This document shows, piece after piece, positions 16,873 to 25,011 of a stretch of 37,207 nt of DNA. This stretch comes from Candidatus Olsenella stercoravium (GTDB taxonomy: Bacteria > Actinomycetota > Coriobacteriia > Coriobacteriales > Atopobiaceae). The stretch lies in NCBI GenBank assembly GCA_019116265.1, contig DXBZ01000029.1, positions 1-37,207 on the forward strand, in the 5' to 3' direction. Numbering within the stretch: position 1 is the first letter of the stretch; each line of letters starts with the position of its first letter. The position numbers and the translations under genes were made by a program. The notes beneath the pieces were generated by a model. That model saw only the letters and a list, made by a program, of their open reading frames with translations. It was not told where the DNA came from and searched no databases.

Positions 16873-18819
16873 ATGTCAGCGATGTTACTCGGCGGACGCT
16901 ACCAGGTCCAGGACAAGATCGGCGCGGGCGGGATGGCCACGGTCTACCGCGGCCTCGACGAGGTGCTCGGACGCACCGTGGCGATAAAGACGATGCTGCC
17001 CCAGTACGCCAACGACCCCTCCTTCGCAGCGCGCTTCAAGCAGGAGGCGCAGGCGGCGGCCGCGCTCCAGAGCCCCTACATCGTGAGCGTCTACGACTGG
17101 GGCAAGGACGCGGACAGCTACTACATCGTCATGGAGTACCTGCGCGGCACCGACCTCAAGAGCGGCATCCGCAAGCACGGCGCGCTCGACTGCAAGAAGG
17201 TCGCGCAGATCGGCTCGCAGATCGCGCAGGCGCTCTCGGTGGCCCATAGGCACGACATCATCCACCGCGACATCAAGCCGCAGAACATCATGGTGCAGCC
17301 CGATGGCAACATCAAGGTGATGGACTTCGGCATCGCCCGCGCCAAGAACAGTCACCTCACCCAGGACAACTCCGTCCTGGGCACCGCGCACTACGTCTCC
17401 CCCGAGCAGACACAGGGCAAGGAGCTCGGTCCCACGACCGACATCTACTCGCTCGGCATCGTCATGTACGAGGCGGCCACCGGGCAGGTCCCCTTCCAGG
17501 GCGACGACGCCATCACCGTTGCGCTCAAGCAGGTGAACGAGCAGCCCAAGCCGCCCAGCCAGCTCAACCCCAACGTCGACCCGCAGCTCGAGGCCATCAT
17601 CCTCAAGTGCATGCAGAAGAACCCGGCCGACCGCTTCCAGACGGCCGACGAGCTCTACCGCACGCTGCGCGACTACCTCGCCGGGCGCATGCAGGCCGTC
17701 AACTCCGCGACCGCCATGCTGCCCGCACAGGTGACCAACAAGCTCGAGCGCGGCGCCACGCCCATGGCGGGCGGAACGGCAACGATGGCCCGCACCGAGC
17801 GAACGGGCCGCTTCTACGCGCAGAGCGCCACGGCGCAGGCCGCCGAGGAGGAGGCGGAGCGCCAGCGCAAGCACCGTCGCAACGTGATCCTCGGTGTGGT
17901 CGGCGGAATCGCCGCCGTCGCGCTGATCGTTGCCGCCCTGGTCATGGTCCTCGGCTCCGGCACGGCCACCAAGACCGTCCCCAACCTCGCCAACCTCACG
18001 GTGGAGCAGGCCGAGGAGGCCATCACCGAGGCCGGCTTCGTGCCCGGCGAGCCCGAGTACACCTACAACGACAGCGTCGAGAAGGGCAGGGTCTGCGAGC
18101 AGGACCCCGCAGCGTACCGCGAGATGCCCGAGGGCAGCACCATCAACTTCAAGGTCTCCAACGGACCCACGCCCATCGAGCAGGTTGAGGTCCCCGACCT
18201 GCGCAACAAGACCCAGGAGGAGGCCGAGCAGGCCCTCAAGGACGCCAACCTCGCCGGCAACCGCGGAACCGACGAGGAGAGCGACGACGTCGAGGAGGGC
18301 AAGGTCTCCTCGCAGGACACCGAGCCCGGCGCGATGGTCGACGCCGGCACCACGATCACCTACCACATCTCCAGCGGCGCCAGCCAGAAGGTCATTCCCA
18401 ACGTTGTGGGAGACTCCGAGTCCAGCGCCCGCCAGCGCCTCGAGGACGAGGGCTTTGTGGTCCAGGTGAGCGAGGAGTACTCCTCCGCGCCCGAGGGCAC
18501 CGTTGCCTCCGTCAGCCCCGGCGTTGGCGAGACGGCCGCCGTCGGCTCCACGGTCACGATCACCGTCTCGCTCGGCGTCCAGTACGTCGAGGTCACCGAC
18601 GTGCGCGGCTGGACCGGGAGCCAGGCGAGCACAGCGCTCACCAACAGCGGCTTCCGCGTCACGGTCAACGGGCCAAACGACGGCATCGTCGTCTCCCAGT
18701 CCGCATCGGGATCGGCGCCGTACGGCTCCACGATCACGCTCACGACCGAGGCGCAGCAGCAGAACCAGCCCGAGACGCCGGGCGACATTGGCAACGGCGC
18801 CACCGTCGAGGGGGAGTAG
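16873..18819 (+). CDS. pknB: PASTA-domain serine/threonine protein kinase
   Basis: A 648-residue membrane kinase that senses cell-wall fragments and phosphorylates growth and division proteins. The kinase domain (about 10-270) shows GAGGMATVYRG, the ATP lysine in VAIKTM (K39), the RD-type catalytic loop IIHRDIKPQN, MDFGIA and GTAHYVSPEQ. A juxtamembrane segment rich in Thr and Arg precedes one membrane span (NVILGVVGGIAAVALIVAAL, about 337-360). Four extracellular PASTA repeats follow, beginning near VPNLANLTV, VPDLRNKTQ, IPNVVGDSE and VTDVRGWTG. The ATG at 16873 follows GGAGAG. It closes the fhaA-fhaB-pstP-rodA-pbpA-pknB operon and is followed by a terminator. Confidence 0.97.
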   Translation: MSAMLLGGRYQVQDKIGAGGMATVYRGLDEVLGRTVAIKTMLPQYANDPSFAARFKQEAQAAAALQSPYIVSVYDWGKDADSYYIVMEYLRGTDLKSGIRKHGALDCKKVAQIGSQIAQALSVAHRHDIIHRDIKPQNIMVQPDGNIKVMDFGIARAKNSHLTQDNSVLGTAHYVSPEQTQGKELGPTTDIYSLGIVMYEAATGQVPFQGDDAITVALKQVNEQPKPPSQLNPNVDPQLEAIILKCMQKNPADRFQTADELYRTLRDYLAGRMQAVNSATAMLPAQVTNKLERGATPMAGGTATMARTERTGRFYAQSATAQAAEEEAERQRKHRRNVILGVVGGIAAVALIVAALVMVLGSGTATKTVPNLANLTVEQAEEAITEAGFVPGEPEYTYNDSVEKGRVCEQDPAAYREMPEGSTINFKVSNGPTPIEQVEVPDLRNKTQEEAEQALKDANLAGNRGTDEESDDVEEGKVSSQDTEPGAMVDAGTTITYHISSGASQKVIPNVVGDSESSARQRLEDEGFVVQVSEEYSSAPEGTVASVSPGVGETAAVGSTVTITVSLGVQYVEVTDVRGWTGSQASTALTNSGFRVTVNGPNDGIVVSQSASGSAPYGSTITLTTEAQQQNQPETPGDIGNGATVEGE

Positions 18820-18825
18820 GGCCAC

Positions 18826-18862
18826 GAGCCGTCGGGTTTCTCGCCCGGCGGCTCTTCTCTTG
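18826..18862 (+). terminator. Terminator of the pknB operon
   Basis: GAGCCGTCGGG (18826-18836) pairs with CCCGGCGGCTC (18844-18854) with one G-T pair, and TTCTCTTG follows. The loop TTTCTCG contains the complement of the frequent GAGAA motif. Confidence 0.75.
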
Positions 18863-18901
18863 TGCGCGTCTCCCCGCCTCCGCTCCGTCCCCTCCCGCAA
18901 A

Positions 18902-18974
18902 TACCATACAAAACTCGAGGCGCCCGATTTTTTTACCTGCGGCTATAGGTTTTCTTGCCGAGTTATGTATGTTA
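18902..18974. repeat. 73-bp inverted-repeat element D (short class)
   Basis: The arms TACCATACAAAACTCG (18902-18917) and CGAGTTATGTATGTTA (18959-18974) are complementary at 14 of 16 positions. Total length is exactly 73 bp, as in A and B. The central ACCTGCGG begins 33 nt from the left end, also as in A and B. It lies between two terminators (pknB operon and tRNA-Arg), in DNA more AT-rich than its surroundings. Confidence 0.75.
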
Positions 18975-19004
18975 ACGGAACGGCCAAGGCTGACCGTGTC
19001 GCAC

Positions 19005-19050
19005 AAAAAAGCAGGCCAGAGGCGAGAAGAGCCTCTGGCCTGCGTCTTTT
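19005..19050 (-). terminator. Bidirectional terminator of tRNA-Arg(CCT)
   Basis: A perfect 13-bp stem GCAGGCCAGAGGC / GCCTCTGGCCTGC (19011-19023, 19031-19043) has the loop GAGAAGA. It is flanked by a T run of six on the minus strand and TCTTTT on the plus strand. Confidence 0.9.
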
Positions 19051-19051
19051 C

Positions 19052-19127
19052 TGGTGCCCCCGGGCCGATTCGAACGGCCGACACCCGCTTTAGGAGAGCG
19101 GTGCTCTATCCCCTGAGCTACGAAGGC
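19052..19127 (-). tRNA. tRNA-Arg(CCT)
   Basis: On the minus strand the acceptor GCCTTCG pairs with CGGGGGC with two G-T pairs. The anticodon stem CCGCT/AGCGG carries the loop CTCCTAA, so the anticodon is CCT (AGG codons). The T arm is GGCCG-TTCGAAT-CGGCC. CCA is encoded. Confidence 0.96.
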
Positions 19128-19136
19128 GTAGGTGAC

Positions 19137-19165
19137 ATTCTATCACCGTCGCGCAGGGCCGACAA
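19137..19165 (-). promoter_or_regulatory. Promoter of tRNA-Arg(CCT)
   Basis: On the minus strand TTGTCG (19160-19165) and TAGAAT (19137-19142) are separated by 17 bp, with the -10 ending 9 bp before the tRNA. Confidence 0.65.
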
Positions 19166-19168
19166 AGC

Positions 19169-19813
19169 CTACTTCTTCTTGCGCGCGTCCTTGGCAATCT
19201 GGCGCGCGAGCTGGGCGGCGCGCTCCTGCTCAAAGAGCTCGACGAGCTTCTTCTCGGAGAGGCTGTTGACCTGGGCCTGAGCGCGCTTGCGCAGCGGGCG
19301 GCGCTTGGCAAAGTCGTAGATGATCGCGCCGATGATGCAGACGTAGGCGACCGCCAGCGTGCCCGTGGCGATCATGCCCTGCGTGGACAGCACGTCCTCG
19401 ACCTGGCCGAACGCGTACATCTCAACAACCGAGGCGACGGCGAACACCATGCCCACGCCCACGACGATCCAGAAGGTGCGGTCGGTCCTGCGGTAGTCCG
19501 GCATCGACTTGAGCACCAGGTCGTACGCACGCGTGCGCAGGTTGGTCTCCTCGCGCTCGAGGCGCCGGCGCTCGCGCTTCTCCTCCTTGGTCTCCCCGTC
19601 CCCGACAAAACTGCTCGAACGAGAGCCGGAGTTCGAGCCCGTGCGCACCGACGCGCCTGCCTCTCGCGCGGGCCTTGCCTTGGCGGCGGAGCTGCGCGAG
19701 AAGCCCTTCTTCTCGCCGTCGGTGACGACCTCTTTGGCCTCCTTCTTGGGGCGGCCGACGGCGTTGCCCTCGGCCTCCTGGAGGGCGCCCTGGATGGTGT
19801 CTCGCAGTGACAA
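19169..19813 (-). CDS. Conserved-looking membrane protein with two spans
   Basis: A 214-residue protein of unknown function. The N-terminal about 110 residues are highly charged and low in complexity (Ser, Lys, Arg, Glu rich; TKEEKRERRRLEREE), then two hydrophobic spans follow: FWIVVGVGMVFAVASVVEM and GTLAVAYVCIIGAIIYDF. A basic C-terminal helix ends in DARKKK. Both termini are predicted to be cytoplasmic. The start is a TTG at 19813 with AAAGGAGA six bases upstream. It lies 26 bp downstream of purC on the same strand and is probably co-transcribed with it. I do not recognise a family. Confidence 0.75.
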   Translation of the reverse strand: MSLRDTIQGALQEAEGNAVGRPKKEAKEVVTDGEKKGFSRSSAAKARPAREAGASVRTGSNSGSRSSSFVGDGETKEEKRERRRLEREETNLRTRAYDLVLKSMPDYRRTDRTFWIVVGVGMVFAVASVVEMYAFGQVEDVLSTQGMIATGTLAVAYVCIIGAIIYDFAKRRPLRKRAQAQVNSLSEKKLVELFEQERAAQLARQIAKDARKKK

Positions 19814-19839
19814 TGGGTCTCCTTTGGGTAGCGCCCGCG

Positions 19840-20724
19840 CTAGTTGGCGCGGACGGGATGGAACGCGGCGCCGGTGATGATCTGGAAGGCCTCCTGGTAG
19901 CGGTCGGAGGTGCCCTTGATCACGTCGGTCGGGATGCGCGGCGGCTCGCCGGTCATGTCCCAGTTGGCGCGCAGCCAGTCGCGAACGTACTGCTTGTCGT
20001 AGCTCGGCTGGACCTTGCCCTCCTCATAGGAGTCGGCAGGCCAGAAGCGGCTGGAGTCGGGCGTGAGGCACTCGTCGATGAGCGTGAGCTTGCCGTCGAT
20101 GAAACCAAACTCGAACTTGGTGTCGGCGATGATGATGCCCTGCTCAGCGGCGTAGTCCGCAGCGGCCTTGTAGATGGCGAGCGAGGCGTCACGCAGCTGC
20201 TCAGCCACGTCGGTGCCCACGATCTCGCAGCAGCGCTCAAAGGAGATGTTCTCGTCGTGGTCGCCGAGCTCCGCCTTGGTGGACGGGGTGAAGATCGGCT
20301 CGGGGAGCTTGGAGGCCTCGGTCAGGCCGTCGGGCAGCTTGATGCCGCAGACGGTGCCGTCCTCGTCGTAGGTCTTCTTGCCGGAGCCGGTGAGATAGCC
20401 GCGGACGATGCACTCGATGGGCACGGTCTGGGCCTTCTTCACGAGCATGGAGCGGCCAGCCAGGTAATCGGCGTAAGGCTTGAACTCATCGGGGAGATCG
20501 GCCACGTCACAGGAGATCATATGGTTGGGGATGAGGTCGGCAAAGCGCTCAAACCAGAACGCGGAGATGCGCGTGAGAATCTCGCCCTTGTAGGGAATCT
20601 CGTCGGGCAGGATGAAGTCATAGGCGCTGATGCGGTCCGACGCGACCATGAGCAGGCTGTCCCCACAGTCGTAGATGTCGCGCACCTTGCCGTGCGAGTC
20701 CGGGCGAAGTTCCATCTCAGCCAT
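19840..20724 (-). CDS. purC: Phosphoribosylaminoimidazole-succinocarboxamide (SAICAR) synthase
   Basis: A 294-residue cytosolic enzyme that couples CAIR with aspartate using ATP in purine synthesis. Motifs include GKVRDIYDCGD, VASDRISAYDFIL, the SAICAR signature IECIVRGYLTGSG, IADTKFEFGF and LTPDSSRFW. It belongs to the long form (about 290-300 residues) rather than the 240-residue form of E. coli. The ATG at 20724 has a GGAAAGG site upstream; an in-frame ATG at 20751 has none. A TATACT box at 20762-20767 (minus strand) is a plausible -10. Confidence 0.96.
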   Translation of the reverse strand: MAEMELRPDSHGKVRDIYDCGDSLLMVASDRISAYDFILPDEIPYKGEILTRISAFWFERFADLIPNHMISCDVADLPDEFKPYADYLAGRSMLVKKAQTVPIECIVRGYLTGSGKKTYDEDGTVCGIKLPDGLTEASKLPEPIFTPSTKAELGDHDENISFERCCEIVGTDVAEQLRDASLAIYKAAADYAAEQGIIIADTKFEFGFIDGKLTLIDECLTPDSSRFWPADSYEEGKVQPSYDKQYVRDWLRANWDMTGEPPRIPTDVIKGTSDRYQEAFQIITGAAFHPVRAN

Positions 20725-20811
20725 TCCGGCCACCTTTCCTAGGCGTTTCACTCAATCTCTTAGTATACGTCACCCGGAGGTCATGCTCCCCGCACGACAG
20801 GCCCTCGGAGA

Positions 20812-22356
20812 CTACCGGTCCTGCTGGCGGGCAACGCGGAGGGGGATGCGCAGCGTGAAAGTGGTGCCGCGACCGAGCTCGGACTCCACGAGGATGGTGC
20901 CGTTGTGGCGGTCAACGATCTCCTTGGTGATCGCCAGGCCCACGCCCAGACCGCCCGAGACGCGCTCGCGGCTCACGTCGGAGCGCCAGAAGCGCGCAAA
21001 GGTCTGCGGGATGTCCTCCTTGGCGATCCCGATTCCCGTGTCCTGAACGGCGATGAGCACGTCGGAGTGGTCCTGCCGCAGCGAGACCTTCACCCAGCCG
21101 TCGGCGTTGGTGTAGCGCATGGCGTTGCTCATGAGGTTGACGATGGCCTCGCGCAGAAGGTCGGGATCGACGTCGGCATAGAGCTCGTGATGGGGCGTCT
21201 CGTCAACAAAGCGCAGGTGGAGGCCCTTCTCGTGAAAGAGCTGATGCTGCGAGGAGACCAGGCTCTTCACCAGGTACACGAGGTCGGTGCGCTCGGCCTT
21301 GAGCTCGGTCGCGCCGTTCTCCAGGCGCGAGAGCTTGAGCATGGCGTCGATCAGGCGAGAAAGACGGCGGACCTCGGTGGCCACGACCTCGAGGTGCTCG
21401 TCGTCGGCCGGGAGGACACCGTCCTGCATCGCCTCGACGGTCGCCTGCATCGCCATGAGCGGGGTGCGCAGCTCGTGGGCCACGTCTCCCGTCAGGCGGT
21501 GCTCGAGCTTGAGGTCTCGCTCGATCGTCCCCGCCATGTCGTCGAACGTCTCGCCGAGCTGGCCCACCTCGTCGGTGCCCGTGACCTTGGAGCGCGCCGT
21601 GAGGTCGCCGTTTCTGATCTGCTTGGCCGTCGAGGTGATCCTCTGGATGGGCCGGGAGATGGCCCGCGAGACAAAGAAGCCGATCACGCAGGCGAGAAGG
21701 GCGGCGATGGCCGCGGCGGTCGCGATGGCCCCGTAGGAGTTGGTCCTGAAGGCGGAGTCCGCCTTGGTGAGCAGGGCCTCGGAGCCGAGGGCCCAGAGGC
21801 GAACCGTGCCCACGGCCTCGCCGCCCGGAGCCGTGATGGTGGCGCTCACCGTGGCGTCCTCAGAGGTGGGGACTGTGGCGGAGACGGGGGCGGGGGCTCG
21901 GGAGTCGCCGTCGATTCCGGTCCCGGTCACGCCCTGGGTCGTTCTTCTCGCCCATGTGTCGTCGTAGAGGACCTCTCCGTCCGTCGTGGTGACCTGCACC
22001 ACGATCTCGGAGGAGACCGCCGAGGCCGATCCGGCGACCGCCGCGACCTCCTCGTTCATCTCGCCCGCCTCTGCATACGCCTCGGAGATGGCGTCGGCCG
22101 TGGAATCGGCGAGCCCCTGCATGTTCTGGCGCGTGTAGGCCATGAACTGGGGCTCCCAGACGATGGCAAGGACCACCACGAGCACGAGCGCGGTCATGAT
22201 CGCGGTGAGGGCAAAGGCGAAGGTGAGGCTCGTCACGTAGGGACGGCCGCGCTTGGGGCGGCGCTTTATGGTGTTCCACGAGCCATAGCTGGAAGAGGGG
22301 CGCTCGCCGACGTCCTCGACGTGCGCCCTCTTTCCGGTGACAAATCGAGCGGACAT
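20812..22356 (-). CDS. Membrane sensor histidine kinase (two-component system)
   Basis: A 514-residue sensor. The first span is about residues 42-68 (FALTAIMTALVLVVVLAIVW). An extracellular domain of about 140 residues follows, then a second span (IATAAAIAALLACVIGFFV) and a HAMP linker (ISRPIQRITSTAKQI). The HisKA box DVAHELRTPL has the phosphorylated H294. The HATPase domain shows the N box LMSNAMRYTNADG, the G1 box DTGIGIAKEDI, FARFWRSD and the G2 box GGLGVGLAI. The signal is unknown. It starts 9 bp after the response regulator gene, and the two form an operon. Confidence 0.95.
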   Translation of the reverse strand: MSARFVTGKRAHVEDVGERPSSSYGSWNTIKRRPKRGRPYVTSLTFAFALTAIMTALVLVVVLAIVWEPQFMAYTRQNMQGLADSTADAISEAYAEAGEMNEEVAAVAGSASAVSSEIVVQVTTTDGEVLYDDTWARRTTQGVTGTGIDGDSRAPAPVSATVPTSEDATVSATITAPGGEAVGTVRLWALGSEALLTKADSAFRTNSYGAIATAAAIAALLACVIGFFVSRAISRPIQRITSTAKQIRNGDLTARSKVTGTDEVGQLGETFDDMAGTIERDLKLEHRLTGDVAHELRTPLMAMQATVEAMQDGVLPADDEHLEVVATEVRRLSRLIDAMLKLSRLENGATELKAERTDLVYLVKSLVSSQHQLFHEKGLHLRFVDETPHHELYADVDPDLLREAIVNLMSNAMRYTNADGWVKVSLRQDHSDVLIAVQDTGIGIAKEDIPQTFARFWRSDVSRERVSGGLGVGLAITKEIVDRHNGTILVESELGRGTTFTLRIPLRVARQQDR

Positions 22357-22365
22357 CTGCCCGAC

Positions 22366-23088
22366 CTACTTGGCGGCAGACTCGGCCGGCTTCTCCGGGG
22401 CCTCAAAGCGATAGCCCACGCCGTGGACCGTGTAGAGCCAGCGGGGGTTGCGGGGGTCGTCGCCGAGCTTGGCGCGCAGATTCTTGACGTGCGAGTCGAT
22501 GGTGCGCTCGTAGCCCTCGAAGTCGTAGCCGAGGACCTTCTCGACGAGCTCCATGCGGGTGTAGACGCGGCCCGGGTAGCGCGCGAGGGTGGTGAGCAGC
22601 TTGAACTCGGAGGCGGTGAGGTCGACCTCCTTGCCCTCCACGAGCACCTTGTGGCCGGAGATGTCGATCACGAGGTCGCCGAAGTCCAGCGTCTCGAGCG
22701 CGGGCTCCGCCTCGGTGTGGGCGCGGCGCAGCAGCGCGCGGACGCGCGCGACGAGCTCGCGCGGCGAGAAGGGCTTGATCAGATAGTCGTCAGCGCCGAG
22801 CTCGAGGCCGATGATGCGGTCCTCGACCTCGCCCTTGGCGGTGAGCATGATGATGGGCACGTTGGAGGTCTCGCGGATGGCGCGGCACACGCGCTCTCCA
22901 GAAAGCTTGGGGAGCATGAGATCCAGGATCACGAGGTCGAAGGAGTGCTTCTCAAACTCCTCGACCGCGCTCTGACCGTCGCCGACGCCGCGCACGATGT
23001 AGCTCTCGCGCTCGAGATAGGCAGCTACCGCGTCACGGATGGCCTTCTCGTCCTCAACCAGCAGAATCTTCTTCTCTTCTGAAGCCAT
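22366..23088 (-). CDS. OmpR/PhoB-family response regulator
   Basis: A 240-residue DNA-binding regulator, cognate of the adjacent histidine kinase. The receiver domain (about 1-125) has the acidic pocket VEDE, the phosphoacceptor aspartate in VILDLMLP (D56), the T in MLTAKG and the lysine in IKPFSP. The C-terminal winged helix (about 140-230) carries the OmpR-type signature LTASEFKLLTTLARYPGRV, ERTIDSHVKNLRAKLG and YTVHGVGYRFE. The ATG at 23088 has GGGGAGG upstream. The regulon cannot be inferred. Confidence 0.96.
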   Translation of the reverse strand: MASEEKKILLVEDEKAIRDAVAAYLERESYIVRGVGDGQSAVEEFEKHSFDLVILDLMLPKLSGERVCRAIRETSNVPIIMLTAKGEVEDRIIGLELGADDYLIKPFSPRELVARVRALLRRAHTEAEPALETLDFGDLVIDISGHKVLVEGKEVDLTASEFKLLTTLARYPGRVYTRMELVEKVLGYDFEGYERTIDSHVKNLRAKLGDDPRNPRWLYTVHGVGYRFEAPEKPAESAAK

Positions 23089-23174
23089 CTTGGCCTCCCC
23101 GGTTTTCTCGCGTTGCCGCCGTGCGGCCCGTAAGTGCCATTAGTGTACCCCACTGGGCGGGACTCAACAGTACC

Positions 23175-24380
23175 TTACAGGCGGAAGGTTCGTACGGACA
23201 CCGTGGCCGGATACCCGGTGTCGGGGTCCTTGACCGTCGCGTAGGTGACAAAAAGGTCGCACTCGCCCGCGCGTGCGGGGTAGTCCCCGTAGTCTACCGA
23301 GCGGTCCGCCGAGCCGAGCACGGCGTACTGGCGCTTGGCGAGGTCGATGACAAAGTAAGAGGCCAGGCTCTTGATGATCACGACGTCACCGTGGCCGCAG
23401 CCGGTCTCGGACGGCTCGCGGTTGAGGCGGAAGAAGCCGTCGCCGGCCGTCCCGACGTAGGTGCCCATCTGACCGAGGAGGCCGCCGGTGCTGTAGCTCG
23501 CCTCCACGGAGACGAGGAACCGGTCGCCGACGCGCGTGGCGCGGAAGGGCCGAACGTTCTGCGGCATGACGAGCTGGTCGAGGCGCGTCGCGAGGTCGTC
23601 GGAGAGGGAGTAGGCGGTCACCCCGTAGAAGACGCCCTCGTCGGCGCGGACGCGGGGAGTGAGGACGACCGCGTCCCCCGAGAGCGTCACCGGCGTGGCA
23701 AAGCGGCCGGGCGACTCGACTGCGGCCTTGGCCTCGCTGTCGCCGAGATGCCAGACGTAGCAGAAGGACGACTCAGTGGTCTTCGAGCCGCTCGCGGAGG
23801 GCTGCACCTGCCATATGACGGTCCGGTCGGATACGGCTATGGCGGCGGGGTCGTAGTCGGCATCCGCCTCCCAGAGCGTGAGGGGCGTGCCGTTGAGCGC
23901 ACCACCGGAGAAAGCCGCAGCGTAGAGGGACCAGGCGCGCGACTGGAGGTCGAGCTCGACCCAGGCGTACGCGTAGTCCGAGCAGCGCGCGTCGTAGATG
24001 ACGGTGGTCGCGCTCTTGCCAACCGGCTCAGAGACGACCTCCACGAGCTGGCCGGACGCGAGCGAGAGCGCGGACGCCTTCACCATGGGGGTGGCCGAGG
24101 AGCCGGCGGTCGTCACGGGGATCCACGTTGCCTCCCCCGGGTGAAGCACGTTTCCCAGGGGGAAGGACCACGCGGACTCCTCGGTCAGCGCGAGGTCGAC
24201 GGACTCGAACGTGTCCAGGATGCTCTCTGCGGAGTCCTCGTCCACCACGACGGGCTCGGACGTCTCCTCGTCCCCGGAGTGCGTGCACCCCGAGAGCAGA
24301 CCGACCGTCACGGCGGCAGCGGCCGAGCCGACGGCAGCGGTCTTGAGAAAGGACCGGCGTGTGAGCTTGGGGGGTCGCAT
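23175..24380 (-). CDS. Tat-exported lipoprotein, probable beta-propeller-like
   Basis: A 401-residue secreted protein. The N-terminus has a twin-arginine motif RRSFLK (residues 8-13), a hydrophobic stretch and the lipobox LLSGC with the lipid cysteine at C32, so it should cross the membrane folded and stay anchored outside. The mature part has repeated short beta-rich stretches (for example DRTVIWQVQPSASGS, VYGVTAYSLSDD-like, FVIDLAKRQYAVLG) that suggest a propeller, but no named domain is recognisable. The start lies three bases after the stop of the TSCPD gene, so the two are co-transcribed. Confidence 0.8.
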   Translation of the reverse strand: MRPPKLTRRSFLKTAAVGSAAAAVTVGLLSGCTHSGDEETSEPVVVDEDSAESILDTFESVDLALTEESAWSFPLGNVLHPGEATWIPVTTAGSSATPMVKASALSLASGQLVEVVSEPVGKSATTVIYDARCSDYAYAWVELDLQSRAWSLYAAAFSGGALNGTPLTLWEADADYDPAAIAVSDRTVIWQVQPSASGSKTTESSFCYVWHLGDSEAKAAVESPGRFATPVTLSGDAVVLTPRVRADEGVFYGVTAYSLSDDLATRLDQLVMPQNVRPFRATRVGDRFLVSVEASYSTGGLLGQMGTYVGTAGDGFFRLNREPSETGCGHGDVVIIKSLASYFVIDLAKRQYAVLGSADRSVDYGDYPARAGECDLFVTYATVKDPDTGYPATVSVRTFRL

Positions 24381-24383
24381 GTG

Positions 24384-24650
24384 CTAGGCGCGGACGCTAT
24401 CCGCTGCCTCCGTGAGCGCCCGGGAAAGCTGGTCGGCGCAGGAGGTCGGGCGGGGGCCGCAGGTGTTACCGGCGAGGATGCCCACGATCTCGTCAACGGG
24501 GTGGCCTGCAACGAGCTTGCTCACAGCCTTGAGGTTGCCGTTGCAGCCGCCCTCAAACGAGACCTGCTCTATGGTCGTGCCGTCGTCGGAAAGGTCGATG
24601 TGGATGGCGCGCGAGCAGACCCCGCGCGGCGTGTAGTCAAAGTGACGCAT
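24384..24650 (-). CDS. TSCPD-domain protein (TIGR03905-like)
   Basis: An 88-residue cysteine-rich protein. It shows FEGGCNGNLKAVSKLVAG, NTCGPRPTSCADQLSRAL and an early GVCSRAI, which is the TIGR03905/TSCPD pattern with TSCAD in place of TSCPD. The domain also occurs at the C-terminus of some ribonucleotide reductases, but the role of the stand-alone form is not known to me; the paired cysteines suggest metal binding. The ATG at 24650 has an AGGAG site. It precedes the Tat lipoprotein by three bases. Confidence 0.88.
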   Translation of the reverse strand: MRHFDYTPRGVCSRAIHIDLSDDGTTIEQVSFEGGCNGNLKAVSKLVAGHPVDEIVGILAGNTCGPRPTSCADQLSRALTEAADSVRA

Positions 24651-24709
24651 GATGCTCCTATCGGTTGGCTTCCAACAGTATACCCAGCGGCGCGTCGCTC
24701 TCTATTTCT

Positions 24710-24832
24710 GGTTTGGGTTCACGATTTCGTCTTGTTGAATCATATCAGAATTTTAATGGCATCCTGACCTGCGGTTTCTTTAAGAGTTGTTCAGGGCGGC
24801 TATGTGCTCGCGGCTCTAATCGAACCCAAACC
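24710..24832. repeat. Inverted-repeat element, long class, unit 1 (123 bp)
   Basis: Arms GGTTTGGGTTC (24710-24720) and GAACCCAAACC (24822-24832) are perfectly complementary. The core CTGACCTGCGGTTTCTTT begins at 24764; its ACCTGC starts 57 nt from the left end. It is the first of a tandem pair; the 7-bp spacer GTTTTCG leads to unit 2. The interior is AT-rich and has no open reading frame of note. Confidence 0.88.
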
Positions 24833-24839
24833 GTTTTCG

Positions 24840-24951
24840 GGTTTGGGTTCGATTTTGGCGACGAGAAGAGCCATCAATATAGCAATGAGCGTCTGACCTG
24901 CGGTTCTTTGGTACCGTCTCCACGCGCGGGCGCGTAGCTCGAACCCAAACC
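24840..24951. repeat. Inverted-repeat element, long class, unit 2 (112 bp)
   Basis: Same 11-bp arms (24840-24850 and 24941-24951). The complementarity extends to 19 bp per arm (TTTTCGGGTTTGGGTTCGA at 24834-24852 against 24939-24957). The core CTGACCTGCGGTTC begins at 24893; its ACCTGC starts 56 nt from the left end. The purB terminator follows directly. Confidence 0.88.
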
Positions 24952-24956
24952 CGAAA

Positions 24957-24990
24957 AAGGGGTCCCGGGCGGCAGCCTCGGGACCCCTTG
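24957..24990 (-). terminator. Terminator of purB
   Basis: A stem AAGGGGTCCCG / CGGGACCCCTT lies 22 bp beyond the purB stop, and on the minus strand runs into TTTTTCGG. The T run is shared with the right arm of repeat unit 2. Confidence 0.85.
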
Positions 24991-25011
24991 GGAGGCGAAA
25001 TGGGCAGGACA

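Noticed and set aside
20905..23082. A 725-codon plus-strand frame opposite the two-component genes
   Set aside because: It spans both antisense to recognised genes, has low-complexity composition and no ribosome-binding site.
24710..24951. The repeated GGTTTGGGTTC units as a CRISPR array
   Set aside because: Only two units per locus, repeats are inverted pairs of 11 bp with spacers of about 90 and 7 bp, and no cas genes are nearby.
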